From assembly GCF_017498545.1 (NCBI RefSeq), contig NZ_CP071793.1:4055001-4119000 (forward strand): a DNA stretch of 64,000 nt, given 5' to 3'. Below the pieces are notes generated by a model. The model saw only the letters and a list, made by a program, of their open reading frames with translations, did no database searches and had not been told where the DNA came from. Every line of letters starts with the position of its first letter. Within the stretch, counting starts at the first letter, position 1. Origin of the DNA: Sulfidibacter corallicola (GTDB taxonomy: Bacteria > Acidobacteriota > Holophagae > Acanthopleuribacterales > Acanthopleuribacteraceae). Positions 8,493-17,204 of the stretch are shown here, piece after piece. The translations under genes were made by a program, and so were the position numbers.

Positions 8493-9104
8493 TCAATCCT
8501 CCGCGAATTCAGACATCTTCTCGAGGAACGTCCGCAATTGCTGAATCGCTTCCACAAACTCGTACTCGAGGATATCGGCGATCATGGTCATATCGCCACT
8601 TTCCTGAGCCTCGTTCAATTCGCGCGATTTTTCGTTCAGCTCCTCGAGAAAGCCGGTGAACTCTTCCCGGAGCTCAGCCGGAAGATTGTCCTGCTGAAGA
8701 AAGGTCCCAAAAAGCTCTAAAATGGTACGCAGTCCGCTGACACCGTCTGACAAGGACTGATGATCGCCAGGATTGCCCTGGACGCGAATCTTCTCCGAGA
8801 GTTCCTGAAATCCGCTCTCGAGCCGTTGCAGGTACTCGCCCGAATCGCTGATGATCTGGGACACCGAACGAGAGGGCTCTTCCTGAACCAGCCACACACC
8901 GATGACGCCACCCTCGGCCGTGACAGCTTTGAGTGCTTCCTCGTTCAACGGCTCGATATATCGCTCTCCCACCGACACGCGACCGATGGTTTGGGTAGGA
9001 GACCATCCGTCTTTTTGGGCTTTGAGGAGTATATCGAATACGGAATCCGATTCGGAGGACTCGACCTCAATGTGTTCGCCACCATCTATTACAATTGTTG
9101 CCAT
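8493..9104 (-). CDS. Hypothetical protein, beta-rich N-terminus and helical C-terminus
   Basis: I do not recognise this 203-residue, acidic cytoplasmic protein. Residues 1-75 alternate strands and short helices (start MATIVIDGGEHIEV, later GRVSVGERYIEPLNE and GVIGVWLVQEE) and could be a small beta-grasp-like domain. The remainder is predicted long amphipathic helix, rich in Glu, Leu and Gln, likely coiled coil. The ATG at 9104 is chosen over GTG 9116 because GTGAGGA lies at proper distance. It is divergent from the flagellin gene, sharing a 303-bp intergenic region. Confidence 0.6.
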   Translation of the reverse strand: MATIVIDGGEHIEVESSESDSVFDILLKAQKDGWSPTQTIGRVSVGERYIEPLNEEALKAVTAEGGVIGVWLVQEEPSRSVSQIISDSGEYLQRLESGFQELSEKIRVQGNPGDHQSLSDGVSGLRTILELFGTFLQQDNLPAELREEFTGFLEELNEKSRELNEAQESGDMTMIADILEYEFVEAIQQLRTFLEKMSEFAED

Positions 9105-9407
9105 CGCGATCCTCACCGATCCAGCATTGGGGAAAAAATTTCCGGGAAAAGATTACTGAAATCATGTCACAAACCATCCCGAATAGCCAGCGCTACCCAT
9201 AACCCCTTTATTTTCAACAAAACCACCCTTGACTCAGATTGGCTCATCGCTTGCTCCCGGCCCCTTGTGAAAGGTCAAACGGACGCAACACGCGCGAGAT
9301 TCGAGACGGACGGCAGGCGCCACCGCATGGAGTCGCCACCACCGCCGAACGTCGACTCGGTGTCCGGAAGGCTCGATCCCGGTTTTCACCCACAAGGAGG
9401 CTTCACC
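9105..9407. other. Intergenic region between the unknown gene and flagellin
   Basis: 303 bp without a convincing gene. It carries the sigma-54-type promoter listed separately, a leader of about 140 bases, and the AAGGAGG ribosome site at 9394-9400. Nothing else was recognised. Confidence 0.6.
9239..9255 (+). promoter_or_regulatory. Sigma-54-type promoter of flagellin
   Basis: The segment TTGGCTCATCGCTTGCT matches the -24/-12 consensus TGGCAC-N5-TTGC with one mismatch and the exact GG-N10-GC spacing (GG 9241-9242, GC 9253-9254). It points toward flagellin, whose start is 154 bases downstream. RpoN control of late flagellar genes is known in several phyla; the enhancer-binding activator is not in the window. 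Confidence 0.65.
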
Positions 9408-10241
9408 ATGGTGGCCATTTCCAGTTTCTTCGGTGCAGACAATGCCCTACTTCGACTCCAGAGTTCGGAACGAAACATCAATCGATCATTGGAACGCCTC
9501 TCTTCCGGCGAGCGCATTCTCGAAGCCGCCGACGACCGATTGGATCTACAGATCGCCAACAACCTCAGATCCGAGATCCGATCCTATTCCGTATTGAAAC
9601 GGGATCACTTCGACAGCATGAACTTCATTCAGGTCGCGGATGGTCACCTCGAGGAAATGTCGAACGTATTGACCCGGATCACCGAGCTGGCCACCGAAGC
9701 GGCATCCGGTACGACCGGCCCCGACAACTCCAACGCCAAGCTGGCTTTGGATGCCGAGTTCCAATCGCTGCTGGAAGACATCGATCAAATCAACGATGAA
9801 GTTCGCTTCAGCAACGTGACGGTCTTCGGCTCGGCCGGCACGACCATGAGAGTGAACCTGACGATCGATGCCGCCGATCCCACCGAGACCCTGATCGTCA
9901 CCACTTCCACCATCAGCACCACGGCACTTGGCCTGGCCATGGGCGACCTGACCACGGAACTCACGGCCGGCAACGCGCTGACCGCGGCAAAGGCGGCCAT
10001 CGAGCAGGTCAATCGCCAACGGGGCAGATTGGGCGCGATGGCCGTGCGCATCAACGAGAACATGGACTTTATCGACGAACGGATCATCAACATGCAGGAT
10101 CAGGAATCGCTGATTCGCGATACCGATATCGCCGAAGAGACGGTCGCTCTGACCAAGTTCCAAATTCTCAACCAATCGAACGTCTCGGTGATGGCCCAGG
10201 CCAATCTAAATGTCAACCAAGTGCTGTCACTGCTGGGTTAG
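9408..10241 (+). CDS. fliC: Flagellin
   Basis: Structural subunit of the flagellar filament, exported by the flagellar type III system. The 277-residue protein is short, with little of the variable D2/D3 surface domains. The N-terminal D0/D1 helices contain LRLQSSERNINRSLERLSSG and the IANNL segment. The C-terminal D1/D0 contains RLGAMAVRINENMDFI and ends QANLNVNQVLSLLG. The usual DDAAGLAI stretch is replaced by DDRLDLQI. The ATG at 9408 is fixed by AAGGAGG seven bases ahead and by the family N-terminus, although the frame stays open far upstream. A flaG-like gene follows. Confidence 0.94.
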   Translation: MVAISSFFGADNALLRLQSSERNINRSLERLSSGERILEAADDRLDLQIANNLRSEIRSYSVLKRDHFDSMNFIQVADGHLEEMSNVLTRITELATEAASGTTGPDNSNAKLALDAEFQSLLEDIDQINDEVRFSNVTVFGSAGTTMRVNLTIDAADPTETLIVTTSTISTTALGLAMGDLTTELTAGNALTAAKAAIEQVNRQRGRLGAMAVRINENMDFIDERIINMQDQESLIRDTDIAEETVALTKFQILNQSNVSVMAQANLNVNQVLSLLG

Positions 10242-10518
10242 CGGCTCCTACGAACCGCTCTCGAGTGCCGCTGGCCCGAATCCGGAGAACAAGACCCCGA
10301 AAAGCGATGGGATCCATATATATGTAAGGTATGGATTCGAGCCCAGGCGGCACGCGACGATCTCGTGGCGAAGAGAGCCTCCACCAGAGTCGACTCACTG
10401 AATTTGTGGAACCCATCTCGCCCAGAGTCGTTCGAACAAATCACGGGAAGTCTCAGACAGCCCTTCACTTTCCACTTACCTTTGGATTTCAAAAAGTTCC
10501 TCGACCCGGAGTTTCGGT

Positions 10519-10920
10519 GTGATTCACGTCAACCCACAAACCTATTCGCGCTTTCCCCGCTCGACCGACTTTTCCACCAAGCGCACCAAGGGTCATTCGC
10601 CGACCCCGACCAAGGTCCCACCGGAACGCCCCGAACCGCCCGCATCTCCCAAGAACAGAAATCGGAGGAAAGCGCAATCCGACGAGTTCTCCGGGAGCCG
10701 GCGCATGCTTGGCGATCTGGTGGTTCGTCTGAACGCGAAATTGACCGACCGAGACCATCGCGTCGATTTTCAACTGAACTCCGAAACAAAACGGCCCCAT
10801 ATCGTGATGACCGAACCGGAGAACGACGAGGTCCTGGGAAAATTTCACTCAGACGAAGTGCTGGAACTGGAACGCAGTCTCCACGACCTGGCGGGCTTTC
10901 GTCTGAGTATCACCGCCTGA
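10519..10920 (+). CDS. flaG: FlaG family flagellar protein
   Basis: 133 residues. The C-terminal ~65 residues match the FlaG family: LNAKLTDRDHRVDFQLN, then a strand (RPHIVMTEPENDEVLGKF) and HSDEVLELERSLHDLAGF, ending in the SITA tail. FlaG influences filament length and usually follows flagellin, as here. The first ~60 residues are basic, proline-rich and probably disordered, which is unusual. The start is a GTG; other starts inside the low-complexity part are possible. A weak hairpin plus T5 at 10979-11017 may end the unit. Confidence 0.8.
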   Translation: MIHVNPQTYSRFPRSTDFSTKRTKGHSPTPTKVPPERPEPPASPKNRNRRKAQSDEFSGSRRMLGDLVVRLNAKLTDRDHRVDFQLNSETKRPHIVMTEPENDEVLGKFHSDEVLELERSLHDLAGFRLSITA

Positions 10921-11299
10921 TCACGAAGTCACGAAACCCGTAAGGCTGCAAAGCCATGTTCCCTCACCGTTTCGATGACCGCCGGGCACGGTTCGCCACG
11001 AGAGGGCGGCCCTTTTTACCTGCGCCGCATATGCGACAAGCCGCCAGCCGTGCCCTGCGCGAGAAAAAAGTGAGATAGCGCACACACCCTAACTCGGCGA
11101 TTACCAGCCGAATCCATCCGATTCTCGAACACCCCGTTCATCCTGTTCCGGATCGTGTATGGTGTGTTCGGTTTTTCGGGTAGCCGATTTCGGCGAGGTT
11201 GTTCGGGGAACTGTACAGGGTTCCCGCGAAACGAACAAAAGTTGGCATCCAGACCCGCTTGAAACGGCGAAACTCCGCCTGGAGCACGGCTTTTCGAAG
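10921..11299. other. Intergenic region upstream of hcp
   Basis: About 380 bp with no recognisable gene. It contains a weak hairpin (CCGCC at 10979-10983 with GGCGG at 11005-11009, followed by CCCTTTTT) that may terminate the flagellin/flaG unit. The sigma-54-type promoter of hcp follows immediately. Confidence 0.4.
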
Positions 11300-11316
11300 T
11301 TGGCACGTGGATCGCA
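11300..11316 (+). promoter_or_regulatory. Sigma-54-type promoter of hcp
   Basis: TTGGCACGTGGATCGCA fits TTGGCAC-N5-TTGCA with one mismatch (TCGC for TTGC) and exact GG-N10-GC spacing (11302-11303 and 11314-11315). Transcription would start near 11326, giving a leader of about 48 bases with AGGAGAG before the ATG. Sigma-54 control of type VI genes is known in several bacteria. Confidence 0.7.
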
Positions 11317-11373
11317 ATATGAGTTTCCCATCAAGCGAGTTCAATCGCAAAACACATCTTAGGAGAGATCGAC

Positions 11374-11838
11374 ATGACCAATTATGCTTATATCGAGTGC
11401 CCCATCGCAGGTGAGTCCCCCGACGCTGGCTTCGAAGGCCAGATCCGTGTTCACGAAATGAGCGTCAGCTCCGCCCTGCCCGTTTCCGAACTGGACAACA
11501 ACATCAAAGGCCGTCGTACCCGTCAGCCTTTCATCTTCCGCGCCGAAACCGGCAAGCACACCCCCGGTTTCTACCAGCACCTGTTCAACAACCTGGAAAT
11601 GGCCGATCTCACCGTGCACATGGTGAAGCCCGACATCAAGGGTGACCAGTTCGAGTACTTCACCATCAAGTTCAAGGAACTCAAAGTTATCAAAGTGGGC
11701 TCCTACAAAATGCACGTTCACGCGCCCCATTCCGGCAACTACGTGGACGAAGACGAAATCGCCCTGGTATACGGCGAAGTCACCTACTGCTACAACGAAG
11801 ACGGCATCGAAGTAATGGACCGTCACGACAACAAGTAA
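11374..11838 (+). CDS. hcp: Type VI secretion Hcp family tube protein
   Basis: Hcp forms hexameric rings that stack into the inner tube of the type VI secretion apparatus and is itself secreted. The 154-residue protein has the beta-barrel pattern of the family: YAYIECPIAGESPD, the LDNNIKGRRTRQPFIFRAE segment, SPxLYQ-like TPGFYQHLFNN, and a C-terminal strand with EIALVYGEVTYCYN. It has no signal peptide, as expected. No other type VI gene lies in the window, so this is an orphan copy with its own sigma-54-type promoter and terminator. Confidence 0.92.
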   Translation: MTNYAYIECPIAGESPDAGFEGQIRVHEMSVSSALPVSELDNNIKGRRTRQPFIFRAETGKHTPGFYQHLFNNLEMADLTVHMVKPDIKGDQFEYFTIKFKELKVIKVGSYKMHVHAPHSGNYVDEDEIALVYGEVTYCYNEDGIEVMDRHDNK

Positions 11839-11946
11839 TTCGACCCGGCACGGTCGCGGCAGGATTAACCTGACCGGATCGCCTTAACAAAGCACCGGGA
11901 GTATTATCTGAGGCGCTATGCTTCACCCGGTTTCGATTCTTATGAC

Positions 11947-11979
11947 GAGAGCCCCCACCTTGGGGGCTCTCCTTATTTA
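11947..11979 (+). terminator. Intrinsic terminator after hcp
   Basis: Stem GAGAGCCCCC (11947-11956) pairing perfectly with GGGGGCTCTC (11962-11971), five-base loop, then a broken T tract CTTATTTAT. It stands 108 bases after the hcp stop and isolates hcp from ispG. Confidence 0.75.
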
Positions 11980-12035
11980 TGGGCTCGGGTTTTCCCGATC
12001 GGCCGAGCGAGCGGCGCCCCCTCTCACCCCATGGG

Positions 12036-12064
12036 TTAAAAAAACGGCATTTCTGGTCTATATT
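12036..12064 (+). promoter_or_regulatory. Possible sigma-70 promoter of ispG
   Basis: TTAAAA (12036-12041), 17 bases, TATATT (12059-12064). The leader to the ispG TTG start would be about 45 bases. The -35 box is weak, so this is tentative. Confidence 0.35.
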
Positions 12065-12116
12065 AAAGTGCCTGGGACCGGAGCGTCCCACTTAGACGTG
12101 GCAGCAGAGGGGCACT

Positions 12117-13310
12117 TTGATCAAACGCAAGTTGACGAGAGAAGTCCGTATCGGATCGAGGACCATCGGCGGCGATACGCCGATCGCGGTCCAGTCCATG
12201 ATCGTGGAAGACACGAGCGACGTGAAGAGCTGCGTCGAGGCCATCATCCGTTTGGACGAGGCCGGTTGCGAGATCGTACGGGTCACGACCCCCAACCTCA
12301 AGGACGCACACCACCTGGCCGAGATCCGCGCGGCGCTGAAAGCGCGCGGCCACGGTCAGATCCCGTTGGTGGCCGACATCCATCACAACGGTTACAAAAT
12401 CGCGCGCGAGGTCTCGCGCCACGTCGACAAGATCCGCATCAATCCCGGCCTGTTCGTGTTCAAACGACGCCTGCCCGATCAGGAATACACGGAAGCCGAG
12501 ATCCGCGAAGAACGCGAAAAGATCCACGAACAGATGACCGAGGTCATCAAGGCCTGCAAAAACAATGGGACCGCCATGCGCATCGGCGTCAACCACGGTT
12601 CGCTTTCCGAACGCATGATGTTCATCCACGGGGATACACCCGAGGGCATGGTCGAAAGCGCCTTGGAGTTCATCGACATTTGCGAATCGGAGGGTTTCTA
12701 CGACATCGTGGTCTCCCTCAAAGCTTCGCGCGTGCCGATCATGTTGGCGGCCAACCGCTTGATTTCGGAGCGCTTCGCCGAGCGCATCAACGCCTATCCG
12801 CTCCACCTGGGCGTCACCGAGGCGGGCGACGGTCAATACGCCCGCATCAAGTCCACCGTGGGTATCGGTACCCTCCTGGCCGAAGGCATCGGCGATACGA
12901 TTCGCGTGTCTTTGGCGGAGGATCCGCTGGAAGAAATTCCGGTCTGTTACGACATCCTCCAAGCCCTGGGCCTGCGCAAGACCAAGGTCGAATTCATCGC
13001 CTGCCCCTCCTGTGGTCGCACCAAGTTCAATTTGACGGAAGTCGTGCCCAAGGTGCGCGCGGCGACCGAGCACCTGGTGGGCCTGGACATCGCGATCATG
13101 GGCTGCATCGTCAACGGTCCCGGTGAGATGGCCGACGCGGATTACGGCTACGTCGGCAAGGGACTGGGCCGCATATCGATCTACCGCGGGCACGAGGAAG
13201 TGCTGAAAAACGTGCCAGAGGACGACGGGATCGCGCACCTGATCGCGCTGATAAAAGAAGACGGTCGCTGGGAAGAACCACCGGCAACCAAAAAGGTGGC
13301 CAATCTTTGA
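12117..13310 (+). CDS. ispG: 4-hydroxy-3-methylbut-2-enyl diphosphate synthase (GcpE)
   Basis: Penultimate enzyme of the MEP isoprenoid pathway. It reduces the cyclic diphosphate MEcPP to HMBPP using a [4Fe-4S] cluster. The 397-residue, bacterial-length protein begins with TREVRIGSRTIGG and DTPIAVQSM. It includes VADIHHNGYKI and RIGVNHGSLS of the TIM barrel, and carries the cluster cysteines in IACPSCGRTKFN and IMGCIVNGPGE. The start is TTG at 12117, preceded by AGAGGGG. The stop overlaps the next gene by four bases (TTGA), implying co-translation with the TPR protein. Confidence 0.96.
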   Translation: MIKRKLTREVRIGSRTIGGDTPIAVQSMIVEDTSDVKSCVEAIIRLDEAGCEIVRVTTPNLKDAHHLAEIRAALKARGHGQIPLVADIHHNGYKIAREVSRHVDKIRINPGLFVFKRRLPDQEYTEAEIREEREKIHEQMTEVIKACKNNGTAMRIGVNHGSLSERMMFIHGDTPEGMVESALEFIDICESEGFYDIVVSLKASRVPIMLAANRLISERFAERINAYPLHLGVTEAGDGQYARIKSTVGIGTLLAEGIGDTIRVSLAEDPLEEIPVCYDILQALGLRKTKVEFIACPSCGRTKFNLTEVVPKVRAATEHLVGLDIAIMGCIVNGPGEMADADYGYVGKGLGRISIYRGHEEVLKNVPEDDGIAHLIALIKEDGRWEEPPATKKVANL

Positions 13311-15136
13311 TCTTTTGCCAAATGTGCCTGACCCAAAACCCCGATGATAGCGAATCCTGTAAAAAGTGCGGCAGTAAATTGCTGGTCGTGGGCGGCAATC
13401 AACAATGGGACGAGCCCGACCTTCCGCGCCTCTCGATCGAAGATCACTTTCTCGAGCGCATCAGCAGCCTGGAAGAATCGGTCAATAATTTGATGGATCA
13501 CGTGGGTCGCCTGTCGGAATCTTTCGATATCCTCGACCGCAACTCCTTCGTGACACGGGCGGGGCTTTCGGCCCTGATCGATACCTTGCGCGAGTCCAAA
13601 CTGCTGCGGGAGGACCTGCTGTACCAACGGTGGGAATCCACCATGGCGGAGCAAATGGAGGAAGCGCGCCACCGCGAACGCTTCGCCCACATGAAAAGCC
13701 GTTTCGTGGCGCTGTTCCGCGGGGAGCCGGGCAAGCGAGCCAACTTCCAGAAATTGATCGAGGAAGCGGAGCTGCTGATTTTCTCCGATCGCTTCCAGGA
13801 CAGCGCGGATGTGCTGATCAAGGCGCTCGCCTTGGACGAGCGCAACTACGAGCTGGCGTTCTACCTCGCGGAATTCTACAACCAACAGGGAAAGAGTCAC
13901 GAGACGATCCAATACCTGGAGACGGTTCTGGCGGCCAAACCGGATCACGCGGGCGCGCTGCTGATGCTGGGTTTGCACAACTACAGCGAGAACCAGGTAG
14001 AGGCCGCCAAGCAACAGCTCAGCGAATGCCTGCAGATCAACAAATCCCATCCCGTGGCCTTGCTGAGCCTGGCCGCCATTCTCGTGGGCGAAGAGAAGTA
14101 CGACGAGGCGGTCCCCCTGCTGCAACGATGTAACGAGCTGGAGCCCCAGGCCCAGAGTTACTACCTGATGGGATTGATCTCCAAGGAGAAGGGCCGGCTG
14201 AAAGAGGCCATCGACTACCTTTCGCAAGCCACCGAATTGGATCCGGAACACGAGCAGGCAGTCTTTACCCTCGGCATGGTCTATCTGGAGCGAGGCTGGA
14301 CCCGCAAGGCCCGCGCCTGCTTTTCCAAGGCGATGGAACTCAACCCCAATCGCCTGGAATACCAGGAGGAGGCACCGCTCGACACACCCATGCTGGAATC
14401 GGGTGCGGCGGAATTGACCGGCGACAGCCTGGAATTGCTGCAATTCGCCGAGGACCTGGTGCGCAAGGGCAAGTTGAAGCAGGCGTTGCCCCACTACCGC
14501 CAATTGATCAAGGAACATTCGGACGTGTACGCGCTGCTGATCAGTTACGCGGTCTTGACCTTCTCCCTCAAACGCTACGAAGAAACCGTCAAGGTGATCC
14601 GCAAGGCGATGTCCCTCGAAATGCCGGACATGGCCAGATGTATGGCCTACACGCTGGAGATGGAGTCCTTTCGTACCCTAGGTCGTTTCGACGAGGCGAT
14701 CGAGTCCCTGACCGAAATGGCCCACACCTTCCCGACCGGATACGGCCGAGCGATCGCCAACTACGGCCTCGCGCTGACCAAGGCCGATTTGGGCCTGGAT
14801 CTGCGCGAAGCGGAGCAGCTCGCCGGCGAGGCCCTGGAGCTGAGCCCACCCGAGTTCCGCCACAACGCGCTGGATGCCCTGGGTTGGGTCTACTTCAAGC
14901 AGGGCCGTTTCGAGGAATCGCTGGAGTTGCTGGAGAACGCGCTTTCCATGCAGGAAACCCTCAAACACCTGTACCATTACGGCATGGTACTGCTGGCCCT
15001 GAACCTTCAGGAAGAGGCATTCAAAGTATTCGAACGAGCGGCCAAACTCCGGCCTCAGAGCAACCCGATCGAGGACTTCGTCTTCCCCTCCCTGGGGTTC
15101 GAAATCGGCACCGAGCCCGGCAGCGAGGTGTTCTGA
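13307..15136 (+). CDS. Zinc-ribbon and TPR-repeat protein
   Basis: 609-residue scaffold-type protein. A four-cysteine zinc ribbon sits at the very N-terminus (Cys4, 7, 18, 21: CQMC and CKKC), followed by a charged helical region (45-130). From about 150 to 600 there are tandem tetratricopeptide repeats, recognisable by runs such as ALLMLGLHNYSENQVEAAKQ and LGWVYFKQGRFEESLELLE. The exact function is unknown; TPR arrays bind partner proteins. The TTG start overlaps the ispG stop. It has no signal peptide, so it should be cytoplasmic. Confidence 0.85.
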   Translation: MIFCQMCLTQNPDDSESCKKCGSKLLVVGGNQQWDEPDLPRLSIEDHFLERISSLEESVNNLMDHVGRLSESFDILDRNSFVTRAGLSALIDTLRESKLLREDLLYQRWESTMAEQMEEARHRERFAHMKSRFVALFRGEPGKRANFQKLIEEAELLIFSDRFQDSADVLIKALALDERNYELAFYLAEFYNQQGKSHETIQYLETVLAAKPDHAGALLMLGLHNYSENQVEAAKQQLSECLQINKSHPVALLSLAAILVGEEKYDEAVPLLQRCNELEPQAQSYYLMGLISKEKGRLKEAIDYLSQATELDPEHEQAVFTLGMVYLERGWTRKARACFSKAMELNPNRLEYQEEAPLDTPMLESGAAELTGDSLELLQFAEDLVRKGKLKQALPHYRQLIKEHSDVYALLISYAVLTFSLKRYEETVKVIRKAMSLEMPDMARCMAYTLEMESFRTLGRFDEAIESLTEMAHTFPTGYGRAIANYGLALTKADLGLDLREAEQLAGEALELSPPEFRHNALDALGWVYFKQGRFEESLELLENALSMQETLKHLYHYGMVLLALNLQEEAFKVFERAAKLRPQSNPIEDFVFPSLGFEIGTEPGSEVF

Positions 15137-15220
15137 CCGGAGCCACGCGGGTCGTACCGCCCGGCATCACCACCAAACCCGACCGGGCCGGTGGTTCGAT
15201 GCCGGACGCCAGGAGCGATG

Positions 15221-17002
15221 ATGGCAAATATCGCGGAGTCGTTGCGCAAGCAACTTGAAGAGTTACCGATTTCCCCCGGGGTCTACCTGTTTTCCGACGC
15301 CAAGAGCAAATTGCTCTACGTGGGCAAGGCACGCAACCTGCGGGCCCGGGTGCGCAGCTATTTTCAAAACACGCCGAAAGGCCCGCGTATCGAACGCATG
15401 GTCGCCAAGATCGCCAAGCTCGAAATCGTCATCACGCGTACCGAAGCCGAGGCCCTGCTCCTGGAAAACAGCTTCATCAAGAACAACAAGCCGCACTTCA
15501 ACGTCATGCTGCGCGACGACAAGACCTACCCCTACATCAAGATCACGGATGAACCCTATCCCCGAGTGGTCCTGACGCGACGCCGCAAGAAGGGCAGCGA
15601 TACCCTGTTCGGCCCCTACCCCAGCGCCCGCGCGGCACGCCAGACGATTCGCTTGATTCACCAACACTTCAAAGTGCGCAGTTGCGACCTGGCCCTGGGC
15701 CAGAAATCCTACCGCCCCTGCCTGCAGTACCACATCAAGCGTTGCGAGGCACCGTGCGACTTTCGCGTCGCCGAAGGGGAATACCAGAAAGGTGTCGATC
15801 GGGCGGCCTTGTTCCTCGCCGGCAAGCAGGACGACCTGATCCAGGAGATCTCCAACCAGATGCAGGCGGCAGCGGCTGATTTGGCTTTCGAACGAGCCGC
15901 CTACTTCCGCGACCTGCTCGGCCTGGTGACGAGGGTCCAAAATCCGCAAAAGGTCACCAGCCTGCAGTACCAGCGTCTGGACGTGGTGACCACCAGCGCC
16001 GACGGATGGAAGGGCGTGGTCCTGATCATGGCGATCCGGGCCGGTTCCATCGTGCGCTCTTCCCAATTCAAGGTGGAGTGGGAAGACGATCCACATTCCG
16101 ATTTGGGGAAATGGCTGACCCATTATTATTTGAATCACGAGGACCCGCCCGACGAATTGGTGGTGCCGGAAGGCGCCGGATTGGAACTGCTCTCCCAAGC
16201 CTTCTCGGAAACGCGAGGACGCAAGCTCCAGGTCACCGTTCCCCAGCGCGGCACCAAGAAGCGACTGCTCGCCATGGCCGACGAAACCATTCGCGCCAAC
16301 CTGGAATTGCAGGCGGCCGAACACGAAGAACATCCGGGCGTGGTGCAGTTGGCGGATGTGCTGAGTCTGCACGCCCTCCCCAAACGTATGGAATGTTTCG
16401 ACATATCCAACACCCAGGGTACGCTTTCGGTAGCCTCGATGGTCTCGTTTCTGGACGGCAAACCGGACAAGAAAAATTACCGGAAGTTCAACATCAAGAC
16501 GGTGGAAGGGCCCAACGATTTCGCCTCGATGGCGGAAGTGGTGGGGCGCCGCTACCGTCGCCTGCTGGACGAGGGCAAGGCATTGCCGGATCTGATCATC
16601 GTCGACGGCGGCCTGGGCCAACTGCACGCGGCCCACGAAGTCCTGTGCGACCTGGGACTTGGCGACCATCCCCTGATCGGGCTGGCCAAACGCGAAGAAT
16701 GGGTCTATCGCACCGCGGACAACGAACCGATCATCATTCCCCATCACGAACCCGCACTGCGCATGTTGCAACACATCCGCAACGAGGCACACCGCTTCGG
16801 CATCACCTTCCACCGCAGCAAGCGCGCCAAGAACATGGTCAAATCCGCGCTGGAAGAAATTCCCGGCCTCGGCCCCGCGAGAATCAAAAAGCTCTTGAAT
16901 CACTTCGGCAGCGTAAAACGCATCCGCGACGCGGATCCTCAGCAACTATCCCAGGTCGTGGGTCCGAAAATCGCCGAGAATATTCGCCAAGTGCTCAAGT
17001 AG
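15221..17002 (+). CDS. uvrC: Excinuclease ABC subunit C
   Basis: Nuclease of nucleotide-excision repair that makes both incisions in the UvrB-DNA complex. The 593-residue protein has, in order: a GIY-YIG domain (SPGVYLFSDAKSKLLYVGKA), a UVR motif that binds UvrB (around 205-240, with DDLIQEISNQMQ), an RNase H-like endonuclease domain (ECFDISNTQGTLSVASMV and DLIIVDGGLGQL), and C-terminal helix-hairpin-helix motifs (IPGLGPARIKKLLNHFGS). ATG 15221 is preferred over ATG 15218 because AGGAG at 15211-15215 is then five bases away. Confidence 0.96.
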   Translation: MANIAESLRKQLEELPISPGVYLFSDAKSKLLYVGKARNLRARVRSYFQNTPKGPRIERMVAKIAKLEIVITRTEAEALLLENSFIKNNKPHFNVMLRDDKTYPYIKITDEPYPRVVLTRRRKKGSDTLFGPYPSARAARQTIRLIHQHFKVRSCDLALGQKSYRPCLQYHIKRCEAPCDFRVAEGEYQKGVDRAALFLAGKQDDLIQEISNQMQAAAADLAFERAAYFRDLLGLVTRVQNPQKVTSLQYQRLDVVTTSADGWKGVVLIMAIRAGSIVRSSQFKVEWEDDPHSDLGKWLTHYYLNHEDPPDELVVPEGAGLELLSQAFSETRGRKLQVTVPQRGTKKRLLAMADETIRANLELQAAEHEEHPGVVQLADVLSLHALPKRMECFDISNTQGTLSVASMVSFLDGKPDKKNYRKFNIKTVEGPNDFASMAEVVGRRYRRLLDEGKALPDLIIVDGGLGQLHAAHEVLCDLGLGDHPLIGLAKREEWVYRTADNEPIIIPHHEPALRMLQHIRNEAHRFGITFHRSKRAKNMVKSALEEIPGLGPARIKKLLNHFGSVKRIRDADPQQLSQVVGPKIAENIRQVLK

Positions 17003-17204
17003 GGGCGCTCGAAACCGATGGGTGAGCCAACGGCGAAACGACATTCGAGGGACCGCCAGCCGGGACGAAAATTCCCGCGATTCGGCCCTCTGCAAATTGG
17101 GATCCGAGTTAGAATAAGCATGGTGCGGGAATACGCTCTGCTATGGGAGGATCGGCCTCGGGCTGATATACTTTGGTAGCTGTTTTCAAAAACGAGGTAT
17201 GTTG

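Noticed and set aside
10311..10337. Hairpin ATCCATA with TATGGAT between flagellin and flaG
   Set aside because: The stem is short and AT-rich, the loop is 11 bases and no T tract follows, so it is not a credible terminator.
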